Positions 55,617 through 64,000 of a DNA stretch of 64,000 nt are shown in pieces (positions within the stretch are counted from its first letter, which is position 1; each line of letters starts with the position of its first letter). The position numbers were made by a program, and so were the translations under genes. The notes beneath the pieces were generated by a model. The model searched no databases, was not told the DNA's origin, and saw nothing but the letters and a program-made list of their open reading frames with translations. This stretch comes from JAIBJN01 sp963839745 (GTDB taxonomy: Bacteria > Actinomycetota > Thermoleophilia > Gaiellales > Gaiellaceae): the NCBI GenBank assembly GCA_963839745.1, contig CAWIWC010000001.1, positions 145,475 through 209,474 of the forward strand. The letters run 5' to 3'.

Positions 55617-56957
55617 CAGAGAACCTCCGGGAGAGCGTTGACGGTGATCCCGATCCCGACCGCGAGGATCACCAGAGCGCTCACGGCGGGAAGGCTACGT
55701 ACGAGCCGCCCGTTCAGGGACAGCCGGGAGAACGCGCGACGGGCCAGCACGGCGACGAGCCCGACGGCGGTGACGGTGGCGGCGAGCCCGACGCTGAACG
55801 CGAGGATCAGCGCGAGGCCGAGCCCGACGCGGTGGAGCGCGATCGCCCCGAGCAGCACGACCAGGGCCGAGGGGCACGGGAGCAGGCCGGCGGCGACGCC
55901 GACGCCCAGGAGCCCGCCGCGGCCGTAGCCGTGGTCGTGGTCGTGACTGTGGTCGTGGTGGTGATGCTCGTGGCCGTGCGCATGGGCCCGGGCGTGGCGA
56001 ACGCGCCCGGCCAGCACGGCGAGGCCGACGCCGACGACGAGCAAGCCCGAGGCGACGGTCAGCCACGGGTAGAGCTGCTCCGGCACGATGAAGCGGGAGA
56101 GCAGGAGCGTGACGAGGCCGAGGGCGAAGACGCCGGCCGTGTGCGTCGCGGTGACGATCAGCCCGAGGTAGACCGCGTGCCGCGGCGTGCCGCGGGATCC
56201 GACGAGGTAGCCGGCGACGATCGCCTTGCCGTGGCCAGGCGTGAGCGCGTGGGCCGCGCCCCAGAACATGGCCACGAGCAGGGAGACGAGTATGACGCCG
56301 ACGCCGAGGTCCTCCTGCGAGACGAGCGACTCGAACCTCCCCACCTCGCGCGCGGCGCCGGACGCCGCGTCGAGCGAGGGCGCCGTCCCCGCCTCCGAGC
56401 CGGGCTCGTACTCGACTCGGGCCTCGCGGACGTCGAGCGGAGAGCTGAGGAGGTCCGACGGGTACGCGCGAAGCCCGTCGCTCGCACTCTCGGCCGGCGC
56501 CGTCGAAGAGACAATCCGAGCGCCCTCCTCCGCCCTGACGACGATCTCCCGCCAGCCGAGCCGGCCGTCGAAGTTCTCGTCGCGCAGGACGAGCGCCGAC
56601 CCCGTGCTCCCCTCGGCGGCGAAGACCGCGTCGAAGCGCAAGCGTGTCAAGCCCGCCTGCGCCCTCGGCCACGGTCACCTCGTGCTCGACCGGGGTCAGT
56701 CGCACGCGGCGCCCGTCGATCTCGAGGACGAGGTCTCCGGCGACGCGACGTGCGAAGCCCGGCGAGCGGACGGCGTCGCCCTCCTGGAAGGTCGGGATCT
56801 CGGCGAGGTCGAGCGCGTAGGAGACGTAGACGCGATCGCCCGAGAGCACGATCTCGGCGTACCGGTTGACCGTGAAGTTCCCGAGCGGGTGCGCCCCGCC
56901 GGACGCCGGCCAGACGAGCGCAACGAGCGCGATTGCGACGAGCAGAAGGCGCTTCAC
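55616..56957 (-). CDS. RcnA/NicO-like metal exporter with periplasmic domain, frame interrupted at 56651
   Basis: GTG 56957 follows AAGGAGG at good spacing and overlaps the upstream TPR gene stop. The N-terminal frame gives a signal segment (MKRLLLVAIALVALVWPAS), HPLGNFTVNRYAEI and a beta-rich domain to EVTVAEGAGG. Skipping base 56651 continues as LTRLRFDAVFAAEGS in the frame ending at 55616, with NicO helices, the HALTPGHGKAI motif and a His/Asp-rich loop. The joined length is about 446 aa. The family exports Ni/Co or contributes to metal loading. The break is one extra base in a GGG run. Confidence 0.82.
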
Positions 56958-58270
56958 GAGACCGCCTCCTTCGCAACCGGCGCCCAGCGGGGCGAGAAGT
57001 ACGGGTTGATCGCGAGCGCGCGCGAGAACGCGGCCCTGGCCTCGGCCGGCCGGCCGAGGCACCGTTCGATCATCCCGCGGTGGAAGTGCTTGAGAGCATC
57101 CCGCGTTCCGAGGCGAAGCGCGAGGTCGGAGTGCGCGCGGGCCTCCTCGCAGAGGCCGTTGCGGTAGAGCGCCCAGGCGAGGACGTCCTCGGCCTCGATG
57201 CTCCGCTGCTGGGTGTAGGCCTCGCGCGCGCGTGCGAGAGCATCTGCGACGTCGGCGTTTCGGTCGAGGTCGACGAGCGCCGTCTCGAGCTCGGTGCGGG
57301 CGCCGTTCGCTTCGAGGAGCCGCTGCATGACGTCGACGAGCTCGTACGCCTCGCGGGCCTCGTCGTCCCGCCCGGCGGCCGCGAGCGTCTCCGCGAGCCG
57401 GCCCGCGTATTCGGGAAGTGGCACCGCGTCCAGAGCGGCGCGGTAGAGGGCGACGGCATCGTCCGTGCGTCCCCGGGCAGCCTTCACGCGCGCGAGGCCG
57501 GCCCGCGCCCGGTGGTAGTCCGGAAAGCGGGCGAGCGCCTCGTCGTACGCGCGCTCGGCGAGACGCAATCGCCCGCTGTTGAACCTCAGGTTTCCGAGCT
57601 CGACCAGAGCCCACGCCCCGCCCTCTCCGGTTGCGGGAGCCGAGCGGACTGCGAGCGCCATGGCAGCAGCCGCGGAGCCGGTTCTCCCCTTCAACTCGCG
57701 CGCGTAGGCGATGCGTGCGTAGGACGGGAGCCCCGGTTTGGTCGCGGCCATTCGATCGAAGGTCGCAAAGGCGGCGTCGTACCGCCCGAGCTCGACGAGC
57801 GAGTCACCGAGGACGCCGAGCGCCTCGGCGGAATACGGGTTCAGGCGCAGCGCGTGCTGTGCCAGCCGCCGCGATTCCTGGAATCTGTGGCGTGTCGCCG
57901 CCAGGGTCGCGAGCCCGGTCAGCGCGAGGTCGTTGTCCGGCACGAGCGCGAGGGAGCGCTCGAGTGCCTCCTGCGAGCGTGGGTACAGGGACGGATCGCC
58001 GGTCTCCCGCACCCGCTGCTGGTAGGCGAGGCCGAGGAGCATGAGGCCTTCGGCGTCCTCGGGCGCGGCCTCGACGCGCTGCTCCAAGCGCGCGATCGTC
58101 GCCGCCGTGTCTCCGGCCGAGAACCGCTGGAGAAGCACCTGGGCCGTGTCGGCCGTGCGGGCCGGCGCCGCGTCCTGAGCTCCCGACCCGCCGGCGAGGG
58201 CTCCGCCGAAGAGGCCTGCCGTCGCGGCGATCCCTGCCGCCAGTCCTGCGATGAGAAGTCGTCTGTTCAT
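56954..58270 (-). CDS. TPR-repeat protein with N-terminal membrane anchor
   Basis: A 438-residue protein from ATG 58270. The hydrophobic N-terminus (RRLLIAGLAAGIAATAGLFG) is followed by about nine TPR-like units (for example ALERSLALVPDNDLALTGLA and LAQHALRLNPYSAEALGVLG). TPR proteins act as protein scaffolds. It is the first gene of the metal-transporter operon and lies downstream of a terminator after the DUF4331 gene. The open frame extends upstream but is not signal-like. Confidence 0.82.
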   Translation of the reverse strand: MNRRLLIAGLAAGIAATAGLFGGALAGGSGAQDAAPARTADTAQVLLQRFSAGDTAATIARLEQRVEAAPEDAEGLMLLGLAYQQRVRETGDPSLYPRSQEALERSLALVPDNDLALTGLATLAATRHRFQESRRLAQHALRLNPYSAEALGVLGDSLVELGRYDAAFATFDRMAATKPGLPSYARIAYARELKGRTGSAAAAMALAVRSAPATGEGGAWALVELGNLRFNSGRLRLAERAYDEALARFPDYHRARAGLARVKAARGRTDDAVALYRAALDAVPLPEYAGRLAETLAAAGRDDEAREAYELVDVMQRLLEANGARTELETALVDLDRNADVADALARAREAYTQQRSIEAEDVLAWALYRNGLCEEARAHSDLALRLGTRDALKHFHRGMIERCLGRPAEARAAFSRALAINPYFSPRWAPVAKEAVS

Positions 58271-58289
58271 CTGAAGGCTCCGAGAGGGT

Positions 58290-58322
58290 CGAGGGGCCCG
58301 CCGCCGCACAGCGGGCCCCTCG
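58290..58322 (-). terminator. Hairpin after DUF4331 gene
   Basis: A 12-bp perfect stem (58290-58301 with 58311-58322) with a 9-nt loop, just past the stop at 58336. Confidence 0.75.
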
Positions 58323-58335
58323 GCTGATCCCTCGT

Positions 58336-59808
58336 CTACGGGCCGCCCACCAGCGAGTGGTGAACGTGCTCGTAGCCCTGATGGGGCTGCGGGATGTACG
58401 GGAACCCGACGTGGAACGGGCGATCGTTTACGTCCACGCCGTCGCCCAGCTGGTTGTTGGGCGACCGGTTGGCGTTGCCGGCACACTGGCCGAGGCCCTC
58501 GATCAGCGGCGCGACCGCAGGGCCGTAGCCGCACGTGAGCGCACGCAGCTCGATGTCCGTGACGTCGTCCTCGAGACGGCGTCCGTTCGGGAAGCCGGCG
58601 AAGTCGCCCGCGAGGACGCCCAGCCGGTTCCCCTGTCCAACCGGAGCGCTCGGCGCGATGCCGGTGTTCAGGCGGATGAGGTCGGCCTTGGTCTGCCCGG
58701 TGAAGTTCAGGCCGGGCACGCCGGTGAGGAGGATCGCCTGGATGTCGCCGCGGCCCGTCTCCGGTGCGTCGTCGAGCACCGGGTAGAGAGCGTTGGCGAG
58801 CCTGGTCACCTCGGGGCTCAGGTAGCGCGAGGCAAAGCTCGCGTCACCGGAGGGATCCGAGGCGTTCCAGCGGTCCTTCTTGCCGAGCGGGATGACGACC
58901 TCGTTGATCAGGGGGTTGGCGAGCCTGGAGACCTGCACCCAGCTCCCCTGGCTGCGGCGCCTGCCGTTCGCATCGATGATCTGGATGCGCTGGCGGCTGG
59001 CGGTCGCGTAGACGCCGACCACGGCCTTCGGGTCGTCCGCAGCATGCAGCTTCCCGTCGCGGGTGAGCTGCTTGATGGGGACCTGGAGGACGATCGAGTG
59101 CGTGTTGAAGCCGCCCACGCCGTCGACCCCGTCCTCAGCGTCGAGCGGGATGACGTGCGCGGGGTTGAACGGCCGCAGGCCGGCGAGGTCGAACACCGAG
59201 CCGAGATCGACGAAGAACGGATCGTCGCTCTGGCCGGCGAACGCCTTGATGCCGCCGGGCAGCTGCTGAACGGCGGCCTGCATGAGCGAGCCGTAGTTCG
59301 GGGTCGAGCGCGGCCCGATGTTGACCGGCGTCGTCGGCAGGTTTCTGCCGAGGACGGTCGACTTGTTCTTCTGCACCCGGGTGACCGTGTAGTACTGCGG
59401 CTGGTTCCAGTCCGGGTCGGAGAGCGTGTCGATCGGGCCGGTGTTGTAGAGGAACGTGTTGCCGTTCCGGATCTGCGTCCGGAAGTCGAACTGGTAGGTC
59501 ACGTCCTCCCGTCCGTCTCCCGTCGAGTCCACCTTCAGCTCGTAGCGCACGTCGTCGCCGAACGCGTTGAAGTTCGGGCCGCCGGCGGGCTCCTCGAGCG
59601 GGATGTAATTGGCAACGATCGTCACGGTGTCGGGCCGGTCCGGGCTCACGAACGCGTACACGTCCGTGTTGTCCGCAGACGGGTCCAGTGCGATCCTCGG
59701 TGCCTCTCTGTGGCTCGAGGCAGGGGCGTCGTCGGGGCCCGAGCCGCGCACGAGCACGGCTGCGAGCGCAGCGAGAGCGAGCACCCCGATGAGCGCAATG
59801 CGTCTCAT
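58336..59808 (-). CDS. Secreted DUF4331 protein
   Basis: A 490-residue protein with signal peptide (MRRIALIGVLALAALAAVLV) and the DUF4331 pattern SHREAPRIALDPSADNTDVYAFVSPD, then ANYIPLEEPAGGPNF, and EVVIPLGKKDRWNAS. The family is extracellular and of unknown function. It is divergent from the sigK-rskA pair, with a perfect 12-bp dyad between them. A sigma-K control of this gene is a reasonable inference because anti-sigma systems often regulate a neighbouring secreted protein. Confidence 0.88.
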   Translation of the reverse strand: MRRIALIGVLALAALAAVLVRGSGPDDAPASSHREAPRIALDPSADNTDVYAFVSPDRPDTVTIVANYIPLEEPAGGPNFNAFGDDVRYELKVDSTGDGREDVTYQFDFRTQIRNGNTFLYNTGPIDTLSDPDWNQPQYYTVTRVQKNKSTVLGRNLPTTPVNIGPRSTPNYGSLMQAAVQQLPGGIKAFAGQSDDPFFVDLGSVFDLAGLRPFNPAHVIPLDAEDGVDGVGGFNTHSIVLQVPIKQLTRDGKLHAADDPKAVVGVYATASRQRIQIIDANGRRRSQGSWVQVSRLANPLINEVVIPLGKKDRWNASDPSGDASFASRYLSPEVTRLANALYPVLDDAPETGRGDIQAILLTGVPGLNFTGQTKADLIRLNTGIAPSAPVGQGNRLGVLAGDFAGFPNGRRLEDDVTDIELRALTCGYGPAVAPLIEGLGQCAGNANRSPNNQLGDGVDVNDRPFHVGFPYIPQPHQGYEHVHHSLVGGP

Positions 59809-59858
59809 TTTCCTCTCCTCCGTGGGGGGTTGAACGCGCCCTATTCGGGGGAGGCGGC

Positions 59859-59890
59859 AGATCGGTTCGGGTGAGTTTCCGAACCGATCT
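59859..59890. promoter_or_regulatory. Perfect 12-bp dyad between DUF4331 and sigK genes
   Basis: AGATCGGTTCGG (59859-59870) and CCGAACCGATCT (59879-59890) are fully complementary around GTGAGTTT. As both flanking genes point away, it is not a terminator. A CCGAAT box (SigK -10 type) occurs on the minus strand at 59843-59848. Confidence 0.6.
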
Positions 59891-59961
59891 TCCTCGCGCG
59901 GCGAATGCCGGTCATGGCTGCCGTGTTAGCGTTGCGCACGCCTCGCAAGGGGCGGGGAATC

Positions 59962-60555
59962 ATGGCTCGAGGGCTCGCTCACCTCTCGGACGAAGCGCTT
60001 GTCGCGCTCGTCGCGCGCGCCGACGAAGAGGCCCTCGCCGAGCTCTACGACCGCTTCAACCGCGTCGCCTACGGGCTGGCGCTGCGCATCGTGCGCGACC
60101 CTGCACTCGCCGAGGATGCCGTCCAGGAAGCCTTCCTGGCGGTCTGGCGCTCGGCCGCCCGGTTCGTCGCCGAGCGCGCGAAGGCGAGCACGTGGATCCT
60201 CACGCTCGTCCACCGGCGCGCGGTCGATCTCGTCCGTCGCGAGCAGCCGCGGCGGGCCGAGCCGCTCGAGAGCGCCCCGCAGCAGGCCGGCGACGACACG
60301 GAGGAGGAGGCATGGCTTCGGCTGCGGCGCGCGCGGGTGCAGGAAGCCCTCAAGCGCCTGCCGGACAAGCAGCGCGAGGCACTCGAGCTCGCGTACTACG
60401 GAGGATTCACCCAGTCCGAGCTCGCCGACCGCCTCGGCGAGCCTTTGGGCACCATTAAGAGCCGGATGTTCTCCGGCCTGGCCAATCTCCGCGACCTGCT
60501 CGCGGAGGAAGACATCGAGAGAGAGCAATGGAAAGAACCGAAATCCACGAGCTGA
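59962..60555 (+). CDS. sigK: SigK-like ECF RNA polymerase sigma factor
   Basis: A 197-residue factor from ATG 59962 (MARGLAHLSDEALVALVARA). Region 2 shows LYDRFNRVAYGLALRIV, AEDAVQEAFLAVWRS and WILTLVHRRAVDLVRRE; region 4 has YYGGFTQSELADRLGEPLGT. It overlaps the RskA gene by 28 bp, the usual sigma/anti-sigma arrangement. The open frame extends to 59905, but the later ATG fits the domain better. Confidence 0.9.
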   Translation: MARGLAHLSDEALVALVARADEEALAELYDRFNRVAYGLALRIVRDPALAEDAVQEAFLAVWRSAARFVAERAKASTWILTLVHRRAVDLVRREQPRRAEPLESAPQQAGDDTEEEAWLRLRRARVQEALKRLPDKQREALELAYYGGFTQSELADRLGEPLGTIKSRMFSGLANLRDLLAEEDIEREQWKEPKSTS

Positions 60556-61244
60556 GCGCCGCCTACGCCCTCGACGCCCTGGGCCCCGAAGAGCTGGACG
60601 AGTTCGAGCGGCACCTCGCGCACTGCGATGAATGCCGCGAGCACGTCGCCGCGTTCCAGGAGACCGTCGCGGAGCTCGCCTACGACACCGACGCTCCGGC
60701 GCCGTCTCCCGCCCTGCGGAACCGCGTGCTCGCGGACGCCCGGCGCGAGCAGCCGAAGGTCGTCGCCATGCCGCCGCGCCGCCGCTGGGCGTTCCCGGTC
60801 GCAGCGGCGGCAGCGTTCGCCGCCGGCTGCGTCGCCCTCGGCCTCGCGTTCTGGGCCTCGGACCTCGCGCAGCAGCTCGACGACGAGCGCGCCGCCCTCC
60901 ACCGCGCCGACGAGGTCGTGATCGCTCTCTCCGACCCGACGAGCACCCGGATCCCGCTCGACGGCGCCAACGGCATCCTCGTCGTGAAGCCCGACTCGTC
61001 CGAGGGCTGGGTGCTCGTGAACGACCTCGACGAGGCGCCCGAGGGAAAGACCTACGAAGCGTGGGTGATCGAAGACGGCGAGGCGACCGCAGCCGGCCTG
61101 TTCTCCGGCGGAGACGACCGCACCGTCGTGCCTCTCACCGAGCCCGTTCCCGAGGGCGCGATCGTCGCTGTCACGGTCGAGGAGGCCGGCGGGGTCGAGC
61201 AGCCCACGCAGGACCCGGTCTTCGCGAGCGAGCAAGCGGCCTGA
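60528..61244 (+). CDS. rskA: Anti-sigma-K factor RskA
   Basis: A 238-residue membrane protein. The zinc-binding anti-sigma motif HLAHCDECREH (HxxxCxxC) is at residues 28-38, one transmembrane helix is at 85-107 (WAFPVAAAAAFAAGCVALGL) and the periplasmic RskA domain shows EGKTYEAWVIEDGEATAAGL. It holds the sigma factor at the membrane until released by regulated proteolysis. The M48 protease is not nearby. Confidence 0.93.
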   Translation: MERTEIHELSAAYALDALGPEELDEFERHLAHCDECREHVAAFQETVAELAYDTDAPAPSPALRNRVLADARREQPKVVAMPPRRRWAFPVAAAAAFAAGCVALGLAFWASDLAQQLDDERAALHRADEVVIALSDPTSTRIPLDGANGILVVKPDSSEGWVLVNDLDEAPEGKTYEAWVIEDGEATAAGLFSGGDDRTVVPLTEPVPEGAIVAVTVEEAGGVEQPTQDPVFASEQAA

Positions 61245-61261
61245 CCGACTCAGGCCGTCGC

Positions 61262-61267
61262 TAGACT
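61262..61267 (+). promoter_or_regulatory. -10 box TAGACT, 9 nt before GTG 61277
   Basis: TANNNT hexamer before the PBP start; lies just after the RskA stop. Confidence 0.45.
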
Positions 61268-61276
61268 GCCACCTTC

Positions 61277-63709
61277 GTGCTCTTCGGAAGGCGTAAGCGC
61301 GGCGTGCGACAACGTCGTCGCCGGATCCGCAAGCTCAGATTTCTCGCTCTCGTCACCGTCGTCGGCTTCGTCGCGGCGGTGTCGTTCACGTTCGGCCTCG
61401 TGAGCTCGATCGCCAGCGAGCTTCCGCAGCTCGAGCCCGGCAACGAGCGCCGCACCGAGCGCCTCGGCTACATCTACGCGTCCGACGGGAAAACCGTGCT
61501 GGCGGTGCTGCGCGGCTCGGAGAGCCGCGTCATCGTCGACTCGGGCGAGATCGCGCCCGTCATGAAGCAGGCGATCGTCGCCGTAGAGGACCGGCGCTTC
61601 TGGGAGCACCAGGGCGTCGACATCCGGGGCATGGCGCGCGCGGTCTGGGCCGACATCCGTTCGCAGACGATCGCGCAGGGCGGCTCGACCATCACGCAGC
61701 AGTTCGTCAAGAACCAGTACACGAAGCAGGAGCGCACGATCAGCCGCAAGCTCAAGGAGGCGGCGCTCGCCTGGCAGCTCGAGCAGCGCTGGTCGAAGGA
61801 CCGGATCCTCACCTCGTACCTGAACACGATCTACTTCGGGAACGGGTCGTACGGCGTCGAGATGGCCGCGCGCGTGTACTTCGACAAGCACGCGGACGAG
61901 CTCGAGCTGCACGAGGCGGCGCTGCTGGCCGGCCTCCCGGCCAACCCCGGGTCCTACGACCCGGCCTCCAACCCGGAGGTCGCCAAGGCGCGGCGCACGA
62001 CCGTCCTCCGCCTTATGCTCGACCAGGGGTTGATCAAGGAGGACGACTACCGCAAGGCCGATGCAGCGCCCCTCCCCCCGCCCGACCAGATCGGCCTGCC
62101 GGGCTCCGGGAAGCGCGTCCAGTACTTCGCGGAGTACGTGAAGCAGCAGCTCATCCCCTACTACGGCTCCGGCGAGGTCTTCGGCGGCGGCATGAAGATC
62201 TACACGTCGATCGACCTCGAGCTCCAGCAGCTCGCGCGCGAGGCGATCGACAAGTGGCTCACCGATCCGGACGGGCCGACCGCCGCGCTGGTCGCCATCG
62301 ACCCACGCGACGGCAAGGTCCTGGCCATGGTCGGCGGCGAGAGCTTCCGCAAGAGCCAGTTCAACCTCGCCGTGCAGGGGCAGCGGCAGACGGGCTCGGC
62401 CTTCAAGCCGTTCGTGCTCACCTCCGCCCTCGAGCAGGGCATCTCGCCGCAGACCGTCTTCGAGTCGGAGCCGACCACGATCAACCTCGGGGACAAGCTC
62501 TGGTCGGTCGCGAACTACGAGGGGTCGTACCTGGGGTCGATCGACCTCACCGAGGCGACGATCCATTCCGACAACACCGTCTACGCGCAGCTGACCGCGC
62601 AGGTCGGACCGAAGAACGTCGCCAGGACGGCCCACCGGCTCGGCGTCACGCGGCCGCTCGACGACTACTTCGCCATCGGGCTCGGCGTCGAGGCGGTCAG
62701 CCCGCTCGAGATGGCGCGCGCGTTCGCGACCCTCGCCTCCGGCGGCAAGCGCGTGGACGGGAGCGTGCTGGGCAACCAGCCGCGCGCCGTCCTGCGCGTC
62801 GAGCACGACCGCCGGGCGGACTCGAACGACCCGGTCCCCAAGCAGGTCGTCGATTCGAACAACGCGGCCATCGTCAACTCGATCCTCCAGGGCGTGGTCA
62901 CCGAGGGCACGGGTGAGCGCGCGGCGCTCGACGATCGCCCCGTCGCCGGCAAGACCGGCACGACGGAGAACTACGGCGACGCCTGGTTCGTCGGCTACAC
63001 GCCGCAGCTCGCCGTCGCGGTCTGGGTCGGCTACCCGGATCGCCTGAAGCCGATGGAGACCGAGTACCACGGCGATTCGGTGGCCGGCGGGACCTTCCCG
63101 TCGCTCATCTGGAAGACGTTCGCGAAGACGGCGCTCGACCACCTCGAGGAGCCCCCGGCCTACTTCGACTCGCCCGTGTACGACGAGGTCGCGCCGCTCA
63201 CCGTCGTTTACCGCAACAGCAAGTGGTACCTCGACAACGGCAATTGCAGGGACGCCAGGCAGATCCTCTACTTCGTCGGCTCGGGCCCCGACCAGCCCGC
63301 GCCGTGCAAGCCGAACGAGGTCGACGTGCCCGTCGTCGTCGGGGCACGGCGGGAGGTCGCCGAGGACCGGCTTCTCTCCATGCCGCTGACGCCGGAGATC
63401 GTCTGGCGAAAGGCCGAGCCCGGCGAGCGCCTGGGGATCGTCACCGAGCAGATTCCCGCAAGCGGCACCCTCTCGTCATGGAGCACCGTGAAGATCGTGC
63501 TCCCGCGCGCGCCGAACGGACGGATCCCGGACGTCGTCGGCCTCACGCTCGAGCAGGCCCGCAACCGCCTCGCCAGGCGCAAGCTTGCGGGCACGATCCG
63601 CGCCTACGCCGACGGCGCGCCCGCGGGCACGGTACTCGCGCAGTTCCCCCGTGCAGGCCGCGCCGCCGTGCCGAACATGACCATCAGGCTGGTCGTCGCG
63701 CGCGGTTGA
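61277..63709 (+). CDS. Class A penicillin-binding protein with PASTA domains
   Basis: An 810-residue bifunctional enzyme. TM helix about 20-45; glycosyltransferase motifs EDRRFWEHQGVD and GGSTITQQFVKN; transpeptidase motifs GSAFKPF (SxxK), SDN in HSDNTVYAQL and KTGTTENYGDAW. Two C-terminal PASTA repeats follow (DVPVVVGARREVAEDRL; IPDVVGLTLEQARNRL). It polymerises and crosslinks peptidoglycan, and PASTA links to Ser/Thr kinase-type cell-wall sensing. The start is GTG 61277 with TAGACT nine bases upstream. Confidence 0.95.
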   Translation: MLFGRRKRGVRQRRRRIRKLRFLALVTVVGFVAAVSFTFGLVSSIASELPQLEPGNERRTERLGYIYASDGKTVLAVLRGSESRVIVDSGEIAPVMKQAIVAVEDRRFWEHQGVDIRGMARAVWADIRSQTIAQGGSTITQQFVKNQYTKQERTISRKLKEAALAWQLEQRWSKDRILTSYLNTIYFGNGSYGVEMAARVYFDKHADELELHEAALLAGLPANPGSYDPASNPEVAKARRTTVLRLMLDQGLIKEDDYRKADAAPLPPPDQIGLPGSGKRVQYFAEYVKQQLIPYYGSGEVFGGGMKIYTSIDLELQQLAREAIDKWLTDPDGPTAALVAIDPRDGKVLAMVGGESFRKSQFNLAVQGQRQTGSAFKPFVLTSALEQGISPQTVFESEPTTINLGDKLWSVANYEGSYLGSIDLTEATIHSDNTVYAQLTAQVGPKNVARTAHRLGVTRPLDDYFAIGLGVEAVSPLEMARAFATLASGGKRVDGSVLGNQPRAVLRVEHDRRADSNDPVPKQVVDSNNAAIVNSILQGVVTEGTGERAALDDRPVAGKTGTTENYGDAWFVGYTPQLAVAVWVGYPDRLKPMETEYHGDSVAGGTFPSLIWKTFAKTALDHLEEPPAYFDSPVYDEVAPLTVVYRNSKWYLDNGNCRDARQILYFVGSGPDQPAPCKPNEVDVPVVVGARREVAEDRLLSMPLTPEIVWRKAEPGERLGIVTEQIPASGTLSSWSTVKIVLPRAPNGRIPDVVGLTLEQARNRLARRKLAGTIRAYADGAPAGTVLAQFPRAGRAAVPNMTIRLVVARG

Positions 63710-63759
63710 CGGATGCCCCGGCCGGTGCAAGAGTCGCGCCGGCCACAACGGGAGGTGTC

Positions 63760-64000
63760 ATGGAAGCGTCCGCCGTCGCAGTCTCGTCCGGCAACACCGG
63801 TCCTCTGGGCAATAGGCGTGGGGTCGGGTTCGGGATCCTCATGTTCATCGTCACGATCGGCTTCTACGGCTGGTACTGGGCGTACAAGACGCAGGAGGAG
63901 GTGAAGGAGCACTCAGGCCAGGGCATCGGAGGCGTCCTCGGGCTCGTGATCTGGATCCTTCTGAACCCTGTCAGCGCGTTCGTGATCCCGTCGGAGATCG
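63760..64000 (+). CDS. DUF4234-type membrane protein, 3' partial
   Basis: ATG 63760 has GGAGGTG directly upstream. Readable residues include GFGILMFIVTIGFYGWYWAY, KTQEEVKEHSGQGIGG and LVIWILLNPVSAFVIPSEI. The GFYGWYW strand and following helix match the DUF4234 pattern. The gene runs off the window. Function unknown. Confidence 0.75.
   Translation, partial: MEASAVAVSSGNTGPLGNRRGVGFGILMFIVTIGFYGWYWAYKTQEEVKEHSGQGIGGVLGLVIWILLNPVSAFVIPSEI

Overview
The window is high-GC bacterial chromosome. Codon use, the abundance of TANNNT boxes placed directly before start codons, and gene families such as DUF4331, DUF3303, SigK/RskA and PASTA-containing class A PBPs suggest an actinobacterium, probably of the Thermoleophilia (Gaiellales/Solirubrobacterales type). 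That assignment is inference from gene content; no database was searched. Most of the window is housekeeping, with one specialised-metabolism locus. No CRISPR array, IS element, prophage or integrase was seen.

Layout. 1-9 kb: a partial multi-sensor histidine kinase, two divergent CorA-type Mg transporters, a HIT protein, a phosphomannomutase/phosphoglucomutase and a large secreted M14 carboxypeptidase. 9-17 kb: thioesterase, free-Met-sulfoxide reductase-like GAF protein, VOC protein, diguanylate cyclase, coiled-coil protein, RelA/SpoT and RecJ. 17-21.5 kb: secreted M28 peptidase and an RTX/LVIVD-type secreted protein. 21.6-28.4 kb, all minus strand: ruvC-ruvA-DUF3303-ruvB, pdxS-pdxT-yebC and a homocysteine methyltransferase/MTHFR fusion. 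28.5-30.7 kb: PPOX protein, VOC remnant and secreted M1 peptidase. Then a CAU tRNA, YjbQ, EamA, L31 and a sigma-70 factor.

34-41.9 kb is the most interesting part: an apparent RiPP locus. Plus-strand genes encode a PRMT-like methyltransferase with a PqqD-like N-terminus, an ABC exporter pair, a PqqD/RRE protein, an HprK-like kinase and a nucleotidyltransferase. Converging on them are a 63-aa precursor and an asparagine-synthetase-like ligase. The precursor leader matches the lasso consensus YxxPxLxxxGxxxxxT in conservative form. However, no B2 leader peptidase is present and no Asp/Glu lies at the usual ring position, so it does not fit a known lasso system.

41.9-48.3 kb: tRNA-Asn, dnaG, dgt, SDR, cupin, phosphatase, M48 peptidase and small proteins. 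48.3-53.6 kb: a complete rRNA operon (16S-23S-5S, minus strand) with a consensus promoter, a terminator-like hairpin in its leader, a boxA-like site and processing stems. 53.6-64 kb: tyrS with a structured leader, two NicO-family metal transporters, a TPR protein, a DUF4331 protein divergent from a sigK-rskA pair, a class A PBP with PASTA domains, and a partial DUF4234 protein.

Two window-wide patterns recur. First, many genes carry a -10 hexamer 6-9 nt before the start codon, suggesting leaderless transcripts. Second, five recognisable genes are broken by six single-base frame interruptions, all needing one base to be skipped (+1), which points to insertion-type sequence errors or recent lesions.
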